A stretch of 64,000 bases of DNA, taken from assembly GCA_037074615.1 (NCBI GenBank), contig CM073524.1, positions 23,513,406 through 23,577,405 on the forward strand, written 5' to 3'. The translations under genes were made by a program, and so were the position numbers. The notes under the pieces are model-generated. The model was not told where the DNA came from, did no database searches, and saw only the letters and a list, made by a program, of their open reading frames with translations. Source of the DNA: Leucaena leucocephala. Lineage: Eukaryota > Streptophyta > Magnoliopsida > Fabales > Fabaceae. Shown here piece by piece: positions 11,468 through 22,869 of the stretch (position 1 is its first letter; each line of letters starts with the position of its first letter).

Positions 11468-12203
11468 ATCCCTCACATGTGTCAAAGAAACACCATTAGC
11501 TGAGTTACACACATGAATATAATTATTGTATCTAGTAGTCTTTTAGATTATGAGACAGACATAGACTGATAATACTTAGTATACAGAGATGTTAGTAGTC
11601 CTATGGACTATGAACTAGTATCTCTTAGATGTATATCAGAGGTACTAACAGTCATATTATACCCTCATATTTCTACTGTTTACCATGTCGGTTTAGCCGT
11701 TAGGCGGTCATGCGCGTGTCCTGCTTTTAACGAATACTCTAGAGAATTTGCCACCATTTCATAGGAGCGGCTTACACCTCTCATTCTTATAGGTGATTTC
11801 TTTAAGTGTATTTGCATATAATACACCATCATGTGAGATTTGAAATCATTAAAAGCATTTGCTTATCTTCCTCTATGTAATATAACACTTTATTGCATAC
11901 CATAGGAAATGATCAGTAATAATATTTTAGTGCTAGCAGAACTAACAAGCAACTTGTTCTTACCCATTGAACCTTCTTCATGGGGTCACCAATCACAAAG
12001 ATTGAGTTGTCATTGCTATCATTATCAAAATGGCTTTAATCATATTCCCCTCGATGTCTCCACAATTTGTTTTCTCTCTAGGGGTTTTGTTAACAGATCC
12101 GATAGGTTTATTTTTTACCCCACCAAAATCGATTGAGATAACTTCACAATTTTTAAGCATAATTATTCTCATAGTATTTCAAACGATTGAACCATTGTTC
12201 TCT

Positions 12204-12479
12204 TTAACAATGTTTATTGCCATTTCTCAATTATAACTCATCAACAAAAAATGTTGCTCATATTTGTTCTCCTTAACAAAGGTTATTGTCATTTGGCAAA
12301 CATAATTCATCAACACTAAGTGTTATACATCTTTATTATTCTTAACAAATGTTATTACTATTTAGCAAACACAATTCATAAATACTAAATATTACACATC
12401 TTTGTTCTCCTTAACAAAGGTTATTGCTATTTGACATACACAATTCATTAACATTAAGTGTTAGTTTTACATTAAAATA
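12204..12479 (-). repeat. Four tandem 69-bp units inside Copia RNase H region
   Basis: The word TTAACAA recurs at 12204, 12273, 12342 and 12411, exactly 69 bp apart, with surrounding similarity across each unit. Because 69 is 23 codons, the expansion keeps frame. On the minus strand each unit reads approximately NxVCQxxITFVKENK, which resembles the Copia segment CDNQATIAIAKN. The units have diverged from each other, so the expansion is old. Confidence 0.75.
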
Positions 12480-14562
12480 TTTGCTAAAGTTTTCAACAAC
12501 TTAACTTCAGTGTCAGCCAATTTCATAGTAATAAATTCAGAATTCCTTGAGGATTTAGTTAAAATTATTTACTTGGATGATTTTTATGTGACTCCACCAT
12601 GTCCAAGAATAAACACATAACTACTAGTAGATTTTAACCCTTCTGAATCCGTGATCCACTTCACATCACTGTATTATTCTAATACAGCGGTAAATATACT
12701 ATAATATATATCATAATTCCTGGTACCTTTAAGGTATCTCAATAACCTTATTAGAGCATCCCAATATTTATTGCTTAGACAATAAGTATATATGCTCAAT
12801 CTACAGAGTAATAAACTCAAGATAAATCATCACTTAACATCCGTGTATTTTAATACAACTAGAATTTACCATACATGATACTAACAATTATAGTACCCTC
12901 AAATATTTTATTCTCCTCATGAGATTGAATCTTTATGTGTGTATGCTCAATCCTCCACATAATATATACTATATCACAATAATTAGTACTATTGTACCAA
13001 ATTTTCATAATTTGTGCATAAAAAGATTGAGCAAACAACATCCTCAAATAATGTGTTATTATCATAAGGAATATTCATACTATATATGGTTCTCAAAACT
13101 AAACTTTAAAATACTTTTCTAAATAATATATTCTTTTATAATTTTAACACCCAAAATCATATTTGGTTGACCAATTCTTTCAATCTTATATTTAAAATAA
13201 CATAATAAAATTCAATATATTTTCACAATAATTATTTATATTTACTTTAAGAAAAATATACCTGCATAAATAATAAAAAATTTAAACAAAATTTTTATAT
13301 CCTCAAAATGCTTGTTTCAAGTAACAGAAAAATTAGATTACTCTCAATAACAAACTTTGATATACATCTCAACATGATATATCATTACTATTCATTTATG
13401 ATTTTAATTCCCAAAATCATATTTAATATCAATGCTTTCAAACTCAGATTTAAAGCAGTAGAATATTACAATATATATTCACATCATATATATTTATACT
13501 AAGATAAATATATGCCCACGAATAATAATACAATAAAAATTAAATATATTTATCTTTCCAACAGATAAATAATTAAATTGTCATGCTTTTATCATAATAC
13601 TTGTTTTAAGCCACATATAAAGTTTGATAATCATAAAATTTAATGAGAACAGCAAATAATAAAGCCTCCATTTAATTTTATCATAACACGTTTCACAAAT
13701 ATAAAATGAGGCTAGTAGATATGTAATTTTTCACTCATAAATTTTATAAGGTATCCTACATCTTAGACACCCACACTTTTAAATATCAAATTATATCTCA
13801 ATAACTTCTCAATAATAATTCTAATCAAATTAGAATTTCATACCATATAATCCCTTTTCATTCTAATTAAATTAGATTTTTTCACATGCCATTTAGTTTC
13901 ACAATTATATTGTTGCAAAACAGAATTTAAAATTCTAAACAGAGTCAAAATTGAATATGACTAATACACATATATAATGCCACATGGTAATCGCAATTAG
14001 CAAATAATGTATTTAATATTAAAATTCAAAACCTAACCCAAGGGAAATATATATATATAAATCCACCAGTGTGATGTATATTATTTTTGTCATTGTTGAA
14101 GCACTTTCAGGACACTACACATGACAATTTACCGTTAACACTATTTAAAAATAATAAACCAAAGAGAAAACCGTTGAGAATAATTACTGTTGACATAATA
14201 ACCGTTGTCACTACTCAAGGAACCATATTCAAAAGAAATCAAGTAATGAGTTATGAAAGTTGAGAATATAACTTATCTCATCCATTCTTCAGAATCAAAA
14301 GATAACACGAGGCACAAGGAGGAACTTCTATCGTTGGCCATTGAGATGCAAACAATATTGCAGAACAATATAGGGAAGTCGGTTCTTGAAGAATAGATTT
14401 GCTCTTCCACTTTCTTATTTCCTAATTAGGACAATTCACAAAGGTGAACAACTTCTTTTTCTCCGTAATTTCTCTCTTTATTTGAGACAATGAATCCCAA
14501 TCTAAGACCTTTGTCATCTCATCAAATTTTACTAGGATTCATTTACAAAATTTGCCGGCAAT

Positions 14563-14950
14563 ATCTCTTAAGATTATTGGCGAAATCTGTAAAAACACAA
14601 AGTATATAGTTCGTGTCGTGTCCGAGGACACTGTCATTGAGAGATATTCAGCAACCCCTTATCAAATTAAGAAGCGACACTCTCCAAGATTAAACGAACT
14701 CTTCCTATAAAAATATAAAACATAACTGGTAGAAGATAAAAGTAGTCTCAGGAGATTGGTATATTATTTTCTATGTTTCTCCTTCATCAAGAAGCTATTT
14801 ATAGACTGTGGAAGGATACAAGATATATCTTTTAGACATTTGTCTCTTAGATAAGAGTTATGTCAGAAAGACGCTTCTTTGACATACTTTTTCACAACTA
14901 AAAATTATGTCAGAAAGATACTTCCTTTTTGACACTAACTTTCACAATAT
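14563..14950 (-). repeat. 5' LTR of the Copia element
   Basis: This is the diverged partner of the left LTR. It starts on the plus strand near TGCCGGCAATATC and ends near CTTTCACAATAT; the last 10-12 bp are ambiguous because the LTR end and a possible exon remnant (TTTCAG) look alike. Confidence 0.7.
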
Positions 14951-17900
14951 TTTCAGTTCCAAGTACGCTTCTTTACTCTTTGTTGCCTCAACTATATAAT
15001 TGCTTCTTCTTTATATGCCATCGTGTCTCTTCCCGTAAAAAAAAATCATGGTGTCTCCTCTATCATGACTTAACCATGTGAGCTGCCTGTGCTATGACAT
15101 TGAAGTCGTTTGTTAGTAGGTTATGATTGATGATTCTAGGATATGGATAGAAACGAGCTTCGCGTCAGCTAAAGAAAGAGGTTCCATTTTTTCAAAAAAG
15201 AAAAAAAAAAACTAATTGCTATTGAGACGTAAAAGGAAGCATAAACCATAAAATCGACAGCTTGTATAGTCACTTTGACTTATGAAAACAAAATAGGTTA
15301 TTGGAAGGGAACTTCTCCCAAAAGCTAGTTAGTGAGGTGAGACAACCAACTTATAGTGTGGCTTAGCTATCTCATATTACCTTAATCTCCATCACTTTAA
15401 CGCCTTTAGAGATGGCTACGCTCTGTTGCTAGCTACACTTTGGCACCCTCCATGGATGAGAACCTTCCGCCAGTTCCTAAATCTTATACCAATTGATAGG
15501 TTACCCAAATGAAATGGGAATCCTTTTTTAAAAGCTAGCTATTGGTGTGGCAGAGAATCAACCTAAATAAGGATCCCATAAAGTAGCCCACACTACTCAA
15601 TATAGGATTTAGGTATCTTGTACTACTTTTATCCCCATCAAGTGGTCACATGTTTTTGTCTAACGGATTCATCTGACATTTGCATTCTCTGCATTAGGAG
15701 AAGCTGGTTTAATACATGATTTTCTGCAGGAAGACTTTGAAAACTTTTGGTCAGAATGCCCATGGGAAGAGGATTTAAAGTATGCCAGAGCTGTTTGCAA
15801 TCAGGTCTCTTTCTTCTCTTATAAAGCTTCTTCATCTTTTGGTATAAAGATTGACGTGTTCCTCAGATTTTTTTAAGCAAATTTGTCAGTAGGCTTATGG
15901 TGATGTTTGACAGTTTGGAACTGCTACTAACACTAATCAAGGAAACAAAATTCTTGTGTTATTTACTTAGCTATAAACTTACTTCTTATATTGGATGGAA
16001 TAACTCACATTGTGATCTTAATCATACATCATGGTGAAAACTACCTCATCAAGGGAAATACAAATGTTTTTAGTTTTCCGGTTGATGTACCGTTAGAAGT
16101 TGTGCATTTGATGGATTACTGGAAAAATTTGGTATGTAAAGCCCTTTGAGTATTTTGCTATCAATGTGCAACTCTAGTTGTTTAAATGTTTGGATTACTC
16201 ACCTGTATATATATTAGGTTTCTTTCATTATTGAAGAGTATCGTTGTGGGCGTACACCTAATGCAGATGTTATCTGTAATACCAGAATAAAATTTGGTAT
16301 GCATCCAGCAGATCTATTCTTACATTGCATGTGTGTGTGTGGTTTTTTCCCCCATGTACCTTTTTCCTTTTCATTAAGCAAATATTTTTTCGTCAGGTGC
16401 ATTCATGGATGCAATCGGCAATATGGGGTTTGACTATGTTTCCTCTGGACATTATGTAAGTGTTGTCCATCCACATGAAAATCAAATGGATGAGCCGTCT
16501 GTTCTGGAACTATCACAAGACATGGTATCCATATGACATACACAAATATATTTGTTTCTTCATAACTTTTTTCAATGCTTCTTGTTCTAAAAGTGATTTT
16601 GAAATTGTAGATCAAGGATCAAACATACTTCCTTTCACACCTCTCCCAATCCCTGCTGAAGCGACTTGTTTTTCCACCTGGTTGTATTTCCAAGGTTTGT
16701 TGTGATTAATATTTTGCAATCCTTAACTGGCATTTAATTTTGTCATTTGTTATCATTGCATTGTTTTATGTTATGTGATCGAGTCTTATGGCAGAATATA
16801 TTTGTTGGACAATTTGGCATTAGTACATTTCCTTCACTATCATGTTCTGTATTGAGAAAGTCTGATAATTGTTACACTAGACTTTTGTCTCCTGCCAAAA
16901 TCATCTGCAGGAAGAAGTCCGCAGACTTGCTGCAAAATTTGATCTGCCAAATAAGGATAGAAGAGATTCACAAGGAATATGCTCCCTGGGCAAGGTATTT
17001 GCACAAATTGGCGATCTGTATCAATTAGTTAAGGAGTATCTGGTTCATCTATAAATTTGGATTTTTCCTCCAAATTCTTTTGAATGAAAATGATTAAAAT
17101 GAAAACCAAGCTCTGGAACTTTCCCATTACTTTGTTCATATGTGGGTCATTCTTGCAAGGCTCCTGGCAGATAATTTTCTTATATAATATATACGTGTTT
17201 ACCTTTGACTCAGATAAAGTTCAGTGAATTTGTAGCAAGACACATTGGAGAGAGAGAAGGCATCATACTGGAAGCTGAGACTGGAGATTTCATCAGCAAA
17301 CATTGAGGCTTCTGGTTTCATACGATTGGTCAACGCTAGGGTCTACGGCTACCCGGAGGCCCATGGTTTGTTCTCTGGCTATTTCTCTACAGCATCAGTT
17401 GTATTTATCTGATACATTTTATGATGATTTATATATTGCACTTCATTGAAGATATATCTTGTAGGTGCGTAAATTGTGTGTGTCTGTATATATATTAGTT
17501 GCTGCTGTCCAAAATTTAAAGTTTTTTATCATTCAACTTGGCTGGGAGCAATCTTTCACCCCAAAAATTATCTCCGCCTAGAGTCATATGAGAAAATGCT
17601 TTCATTTCATTTATATCCAGGAAACCTTTTCTTTCTTTTTTTTTTGTGACAACATATCCAGCCAACTTTGGGCTTGTTAGAGAACATCTCATCTCAATTT
17701 ATATTTAATGCAGGTACGTTGTTGAGAAGGATGTAAAAGACGATGTAATTTTTGTGTCAACAACTTGGACAAAAGAAGGCGTCTACTTCTGTTGGTTCTT
17801 TAAAATGGCTTAGTGGACTGCCTCCAAGCCAGACAAACCAGCCCCAGTGCAAGGTGGAAAGCTCAAACTTGGATTCCCGTTTTTTTGGTAATGTAATCAT

Positions 17901-18825
17901 GAAATTCATTATGAAAATGTCACAAAAATATCAGTTGAATCCAAGGATTCAGACTCCTAAATGGAGCATTTCAAGGCTAAGTAGCTGAACTGAAAGCCAT
18001 CTATCATTATTTGTGCCTCACCAGATTATATGGCTTTAAAAATAGAATGCATTAAATGCCAGAGGGGTTGGCATTCTTCTCTTTAGTGTGAGAAATTTTC
18101 CTTGTGTCCCTTGTAATCTCTTGTATGTAAAATCTTTTCAGGTAAGACATGGTCCAGGCTTCTCTAATTGCAGTTTACAATGGGAAGGAGATTTAGATGG
18201 GGTAAAAGACACTGCAGTAGTCCACTTGAATGAAGATGATCAAGGTCTGGCAGCTGGGCAATTTGCAGCATTCTATGAGGGAAGTACTTGCATAGGCTCT
18301 GGCGTGATATTGGAGTCATGGGATGATCCAGGTTTTCCTGTTTGCACAAAAGCTTTAGAAATTGCGAGAATGGAAGATAAATCAAAGCTAGGGAATCCAG
18401 TCAAGATCAAAGTTCAATCAGATAGCACACAACAAGGGGCTCATAATTCCACATGCATTACCCAGCTTCATGAAACGGCTGGACATTCTGAAGTCACCGC
18501 CACTAAGCAAACAAGTCCGAATTGAAAAGGACGGCAACCATAGATGTAGATGTTTTGATCTTAAAAAAGTTCAAGAATTTCATTTGCATGTTCTGGCAAA
18601 TCTTTCTTGTGAGGGTGCATGCCGGGGCATAATGATTTTGTATCGGGAGAGCATATATTTTATGTAGAGCCTGTATTTATTTTGTATAGCTAGCCGCAAA
18701 TAATGTAGTTTATGTTGTACTATGAACAATTTAATTCATTTAATTGGGAGAAGCCATTAAGAAAAATAGGCAAGTGTGTTGTGTTTACGTGTGTATTACA
18801 CATATTTCTTTAATATAAGAGTTAA

Positions 18826-19005
18826 CTTTTTTAGATAGATCAAATAAATTAAATAAATCAGTTAATTATGATTAAATATAATCTCTCAAGACGAATTCAT
18901 GTTATATATTATTTAATCTATTTAAATTAGTCAACTAATTTTTATATTATTTATAATTAATTGATTTATTTGGCTTCTTTAATTTACCTAAAAAAGTCTT
19001 GCATT
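18826..19005. mobile_element. AT-rich MITE, family A copy
   Basis: It shares with 37150-37325 and 47345-47580 a long core with the ordered words TTAATTATRATTAAATATAA, ATTCATRTTATA, AAATTAGTCAA and TTATTTGGCTT. No terminal inverted repeat is clean. It lies 3' of the MnmA pseudogene. Confidence 0.5.
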
Positions 19006-19744
19006 TGATATTTTTAATATTTGCACAAGATGAGCGTTTTTTATAGGAGATGAAATCAGGATTGATTGATTGCTTCTTTTTTGTTTTTTGGTTTGAACAG
19101 CTCAAATGGTGGTTGATTGAATCAAATTCAATTCATTATTCAACTGTATTGATGTCTGCTGATCTAATTGATGATTGGTTCAAAGTGAATGATTGAAGTG
19201 AGTAATTAAGCTGTAAGCAAACACTCTAAGAAGAGAGAAGGGAGGCATAGGGGCCTTGTATTAATGAGATTATTTGATTGGGATGGAAAAGACAGCAAGC
19301 TGGTGGTGCGTGCTTGGGTCCTTTGGTAGGTGGATGAAGAGGTCATGGTATTAAAATGGGCGGTTGCCAAATTGAAGACTCATTGGGAGGGCTTCGTACT
19401 GAGGCAGAGGTGGCAACATGAGTTGTAGATGACATTCCTGTTAGGAGGCTCGTGGTACTTGTACAGCTGCATAACACAAGAAAGCAAATGTATTTAAGTA
19501 GATTTCCCCACTTACATACCCTTCAATTGCTCGTTTCTGATCTGACACCTGTCCTTTCTTGAATAAATTTGAAAGCATATCTTTACCCCGCTCTGCGCCC
19601 ATGACACGTACTCCTTCTTTTTTGAATAAATACTGAAATTCCATTAAGTCACAAGACTAAATACGACCCAAAAAAGAGCATCATGAAACTACGGTCCCTC
19701 ATCAACATCCGCCTCTTGAGAATCAGGAGGTTGAGATTGATCAA
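19006..19744. other. Non-coding stretch left of ALDH3 remnant
   Basis: No ALDH3 N-terminal exons are detectable here although they would be expected. A minus-strand open frame at 19644-19441 has no motif I recognise. The sequence seems unrelated to the aldehyde dehydrogenase and may mark a rearrangement junction. Confidence 0.4.
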
Positions 19745-20854
19745 AGATACGTTATGGCTGCAGCTGCGCAGCATCTGACACCTGTGACTTTGGAGTTGGG
19801 TGGGAAATGCCCTGCTGTTGTCGATTCCCTTTCCGCTTCTTGGGACACACAGGTGGATTTCATTTTAGCATCTGAATTAAGTAACAATTGAAGCTTGAGT
19901 TGATTTATTAATTGCTTGCTTACTGGCTGCTGAACCACAAGGTGGCCGCGAAACGAATTGTTTCTGCAAAATATGGGTCTTGTGCGGGTCAAGCATGCAT
20001 AGCGATCGATTATGTGCTTGTGGAAAAGAATTTCGCTTCCGTTTTGGTTCAGTGGATGAAGATAGCTTGTAACTATTGCTAATACCTTTATTGTTTCCTT
20101 AAGTAGATTAAGCAATTTGTATAGGATTAGACCAAGAAATGAATGTGCTGAAAATTCCATGCAGATTTATTGAACAGACAATATTGGTGGATCCTCCACT
20201 GGAATCGGCAATCATGACGGAAGAAATCTTCGGCCCTCTGCTCCCAGTTATTACTGTAAGATCATACATAGCAGAGCAAGAAGAAGCCATGCGGTTATTT
20301 AATTAGTATCATCACGTAGTGCACCCTATACATGCAGTTTCATTTGCATTTTGCTGATAGGGATGGCTTGTGCAGATGGAGAAGATCGAAGATAGCATTC
20401 AATTCATAAAGTCGAGGCCTAAACCTCTCGCAATGTACGCCCTCACCAACAGCAAAACTCTGCAGAGAAGGATGGCATCCGAAACCTCATCTGGGAGTAT
20501 TGTTTGCAACGATGCAATTTATTTATTCATATATATTACCATGAATGAGCAAGAAACAGAAACAAGTAAACTAGTAAATATTGAAACTGACTTGGACTTG
20601 TTGAATTGGTGAAGTATGTGGCAGATACGATTCCTTTTGGAGGCGTAGGGGGGAGTGGATTTGATGCATGCAGTCATGAGAAGGCAGTGGCGCAACGAAG
20701 CTTCTACGCGGATTTGTGGTTTAGGTATCCTCCATGTAGTCTTGAAAAGTTTCAACTTCTTGAAGTGACTTACAATTTGGACTATCTTGGCATGCTTCTC
20801 ATCTTGCTCGGCTTAAAGAAAACTAAACGCTACTCCATTTGGAAAGGCATGTGA
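19745..20854 (+). pseudogene. Fragmentary family 3 aldehyde dehydrogenase (ALDH3F/H type)
   Basis: Intact ALDH3 enzymes oxidise medium- and long-chain aldehydes with NAD(P) and often carry a hydrophobic C-terminal anchor. Remnant blocks: about 19745-19852 (LTPVTLELGGKCPAVVDSL), 19942 to about 20065 (KYGSCAGQACIAIDYVLVE, including the catalytic Cys), 20165-20255 (MTEEIFGPLLPVIT), 20376 to about 20520 (EKIEDSIQFIKSRPK, SETSSGSI) and about 20615-20854 (ADTIPFGGVGGSGF, SHEKAVA, FWRYPP-like motif, hydrophobic tail ending LILLGLKKT). The whole N-terminal half is absent. So are the segment between KKFFG-like and EPTILLDPP-like blocks and about 11 codons after GGSGF, where GKYHGKFSFD-like sequence is expected. 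The donor after 20520 is not a GT. I therefore call a pseudogene rather than a gene with missed exons. Confidence 0.8.
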
Positions 20855-20859
20855 TCTGA

Positions 20860-21170
20860 TCTTATATGCGTGTTACTGTTCTTGGACTTGATAATAAGCC
20901 ATAAAGGTCATGTTTTTCACTATAGTATTCAAGTTTGTGTGAAGTAATTAAAGATCACCAAGTAGATTTGTGTGTTTTTCGTAATGCTCGTACTAATTGG
21001 GTGCTCACGTTACTTAATTATCGCCATCTTACTCTCAATAAAATTATAAAATTTGAGCAACGTAACGTGAAAAAGAGAATAGCTTCAAAACTTTTTATCA
21101 TGATATTAAATCAATCAAAATTATTTTGGGTAACTTTTAACATATAAAACATTATAAATTTTAAGTATCT
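20860..21170. other. Intergenic spacer
   Basis: I see nothing beyond AT-rich sequence between the ALDH3 remnant and the next MITE. Confidence 0.5.
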
Positions 21171-21175
21171 ATGAG

Positions 21176-21733
21176 CTTGTTTAGGAAACCCCCAAACTTA
21201 GGTTTTAAAAGGACTTCTGGCTCAAATCTCGGTTTGAAAAAATTTTAAAACAAACAGCCATATTTGTCCAAAAGGGCTTGTGGACCAAACCATGATTTAA
21301 AACTATAATTTTAGATAAACTGGTCAGAGTAACTTTTGGAACAGTAAAAGAGTTTAGGAATTACTCAATTACTATTTTATCCTTATTTTTTCTTACATCA
21401 TCTCTCCTCTCTCCTCTCTCCTCTCTCTTCTATCTTTTCCACCATCTCCCATATCTCCTCTATCTTTTCTACTATCTCTCCTCTCTTTCCTCTTATCTTT
21501 ACCCCCTCCCCCCTCTTTTCTCCACATTCTCTCATCTCTTCTCTTTTTAATAAAATCATACATTTTTTAGTAATTTAACACTACAAAAAGTTATTTTAAA
21601 AATAGTTATCCAAACACTTATTTATTCACAACTATTTTTTTTCCATAAGCTCTTCTTTAAAAACTCTTTTTTATAAACTGTTAAAAAACCTTTTTTTATA
21701 AACCATTTTTTAAAAGTTTATCCAAATACACAC
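21176..21733. mobile_element. MITE with pyrimidine-rich core (family B)
   Basis: It begins GAGCTTGTTTAGG and ends CCAAATACACAC, an imperfect inverted repeat, with CTAT present on both flanks. The centre is a CT-rich tract of about 120 bp (TCTCTCCTCTCTCC-like), followed by ATAAAATCATACATTTTTTAGTAATTTA. The same layout recurs at 45874-46310 and 49723-50230. No transposase is encoded. Confidence 0.65.
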
Positions 21734-22491
21734 TATATCCCGTTCTATTCTCTCAAAGGATGCCTTAATCAGAACTTAAAAGAATATACACAGTCAATTA
21801 CCCTTATACAATTAATATATTATAAATATGTGATTATTTAATAATATGATATTGTATGATTAGATTACAGAGAGGCACATATACACGAGGCTTACAAATA
21901 TCACAAACTCTTCATGCTACTGTTAAAGAACATATGTTATACGCATCATAGGCATTAAATAAGATCTGGAAGAAAATTCTCTGTCTGATACGAAGCCGTT
22001 GAGAAGAAAATGAGGTGGGTGCTTCGCTTTGATAACGAATCTCTGTAAATGGAAAATTACATTTTATATATTTTTTCTCCATTCAATATGTCCAAAACTT
22101 GGAGAAAATCCAAATGCCGGAACTTTTACGTATTCAATTCCGTTCATATATTTTTACTTATAATTTTTTTAACTCTAGAATTAGAGAATCATAAATAAGG
22201 GATTTAATTAATGTTAAAGTTATAGAGATTAAATTTAATTTTGTCTCGCATCATATACATGTCTTACAATCACTCAAGTTATTAAATCCCTGTTTAAACA
22301 AGTGATTTAGTTTGAATTTATATTCCTAATGATAAAATAAGTTTAAATGCTTTAACGGATCTATTAAAATAAATATTTATAGGAAAAATTTGATGAAAAA
22401 ACGCTGCAAACATTTTTAATTAATGCAAAAGAGAATCTCTTTGATCCAACCAAAAATATTTTAGAAACAATTTTTTTTTTTGGCTACAAGA

Positions 22492-22722
22492 ATTTTTGGA
22501 AGTGGATTGGGCTCATCCACGATCTAAAGATAGGGCGAAGTCTCCTTTCCTCTTAAGTGATACTAATATTGGACAGGGGGAACTGTCAATTACCTTTAAA
22601 CATAAACATAGACATTTAGGAATTAGGATGCTTCCCCAAACGCTGTAACTGGAACAACAATAAAGTAGTATCCTCTAAAGATCAAATATGCCCTAAATAT
22701 CGCATGTCTCACTCTTTTCCTA
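22492..22722. repeat. Dispersed ~230-bp repeat (family C), copy 1
   Basis: From ATTGGGCTCATCCACGATCT onward it aligns word by word with 46333-46560 and, over its first half, with 48098-48250: shared words include ACTAAT(A/G)T(T/C)GG, CAATTACCTTT, AACAATAAA and GTAGTA. All three copies have the same orientation and follow a T-rich run, which would be an A-rich tail if the true strand is minus. I see no protein or tRNA-like boxes. Confidence 0.6.
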
Positions 22723-22869
22723 GCTAAAAATTATAAAAATGATCCATCATAATCACAATCCGATGTTACAATTGTTTTTTGTATTACAAAAGAGGGCTAA
22801 TACGCCCTAAATAAAAACTAATCTACTAGGGGATTAAATCCCAAATACTCTTTGTTCGACCAGAGCCTT

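Larger units (their letters stand above)
11098..14950 (-). mobile_element. Degenerate Ty1/Copia LTR retrotransposon inside MnmA exon 1
   Basis: Two diverged copies of a ~375-bp sequence in the same orientation enclose about 3.1 kb. On the minus strand the interior encodes the 3' end of a Copia polyprotein. Around 12770-12730 it reads RLLRYLKGTRNYD. Between about 12690 and 12500 it reads the RNase H block WITDSEGLKSTSSYVFILG with in-frame stops after it. Near 12130-12040 it reads DLLTKPLERK and then VETSRGI, the usual Copia C-terminus. Next to the left LTR a purine-rich TGTGAGGGAT abuts TGTTGG, as expected for a polypurine tract at the 3' LTR. Gag, protease and integrase are not recognisable. 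The inserted orientation is opposite to the host gene, and LTR divergence implies an old insertion. The exact target duplication is unclear. Confidence 0.85.
10741..18525 (+). pseudogene. Decayed nuclear gene for tRNA 2-thiouridylase MnmA/TRMU
   Basis: Intact MnmA uses ATP to activate U34 of glutamate, lysine and glutamine tRNAs and insert sulfur; the plant nuclear gene serves an organelle. Exon remnants: 10741 to about 11097 (transit-like N-terminus, then PP-loop SGGVDSSVALRL), 15730-15804, 16081-16131, 16218-16296, 16397-16524, 16611-16694, 16911-16994, 17214-17365, 17714-17853 and 18142-18525. They spell recognisable family blocks such as FWSECPWEEDLKYA, EEYRCGRTPN, CNTRIKFGAFMDAIG, DSQGIC and AAGQFAAFY. 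Lesions: a Copia element splits exon 1 after FYLKI; the acceptor before 16081 reads CCG instead of CAG; exon 17214-17365 has in-frame TGA (17304) and TAG (17337), at conserved Arg and Gln positions; exon 17714-17853 is frameshifted. The last exon is open to its stop. Expect a functional copy elsewhere. Confidence 0.88.

Noticed and set aside
12204..12479. Regular direct repeats that might suggest a CRISPR array
   Set aside because: The units are head-to-tail with no unique spacers, lie in a Copia remnant and the genome is a plant nucleus.
17752..17988. 78-codon open frame that could be a separate small gene
   Set aside because: It is the shifted frame of an MnmA exon (GSLKWLSGLPPSQ) running on into the intron.
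19441..19644. 67-codon minus-strand open frame with basic residues
   Set aside because: I find no motif and no splice context tying it to a gene; kept only as a note.
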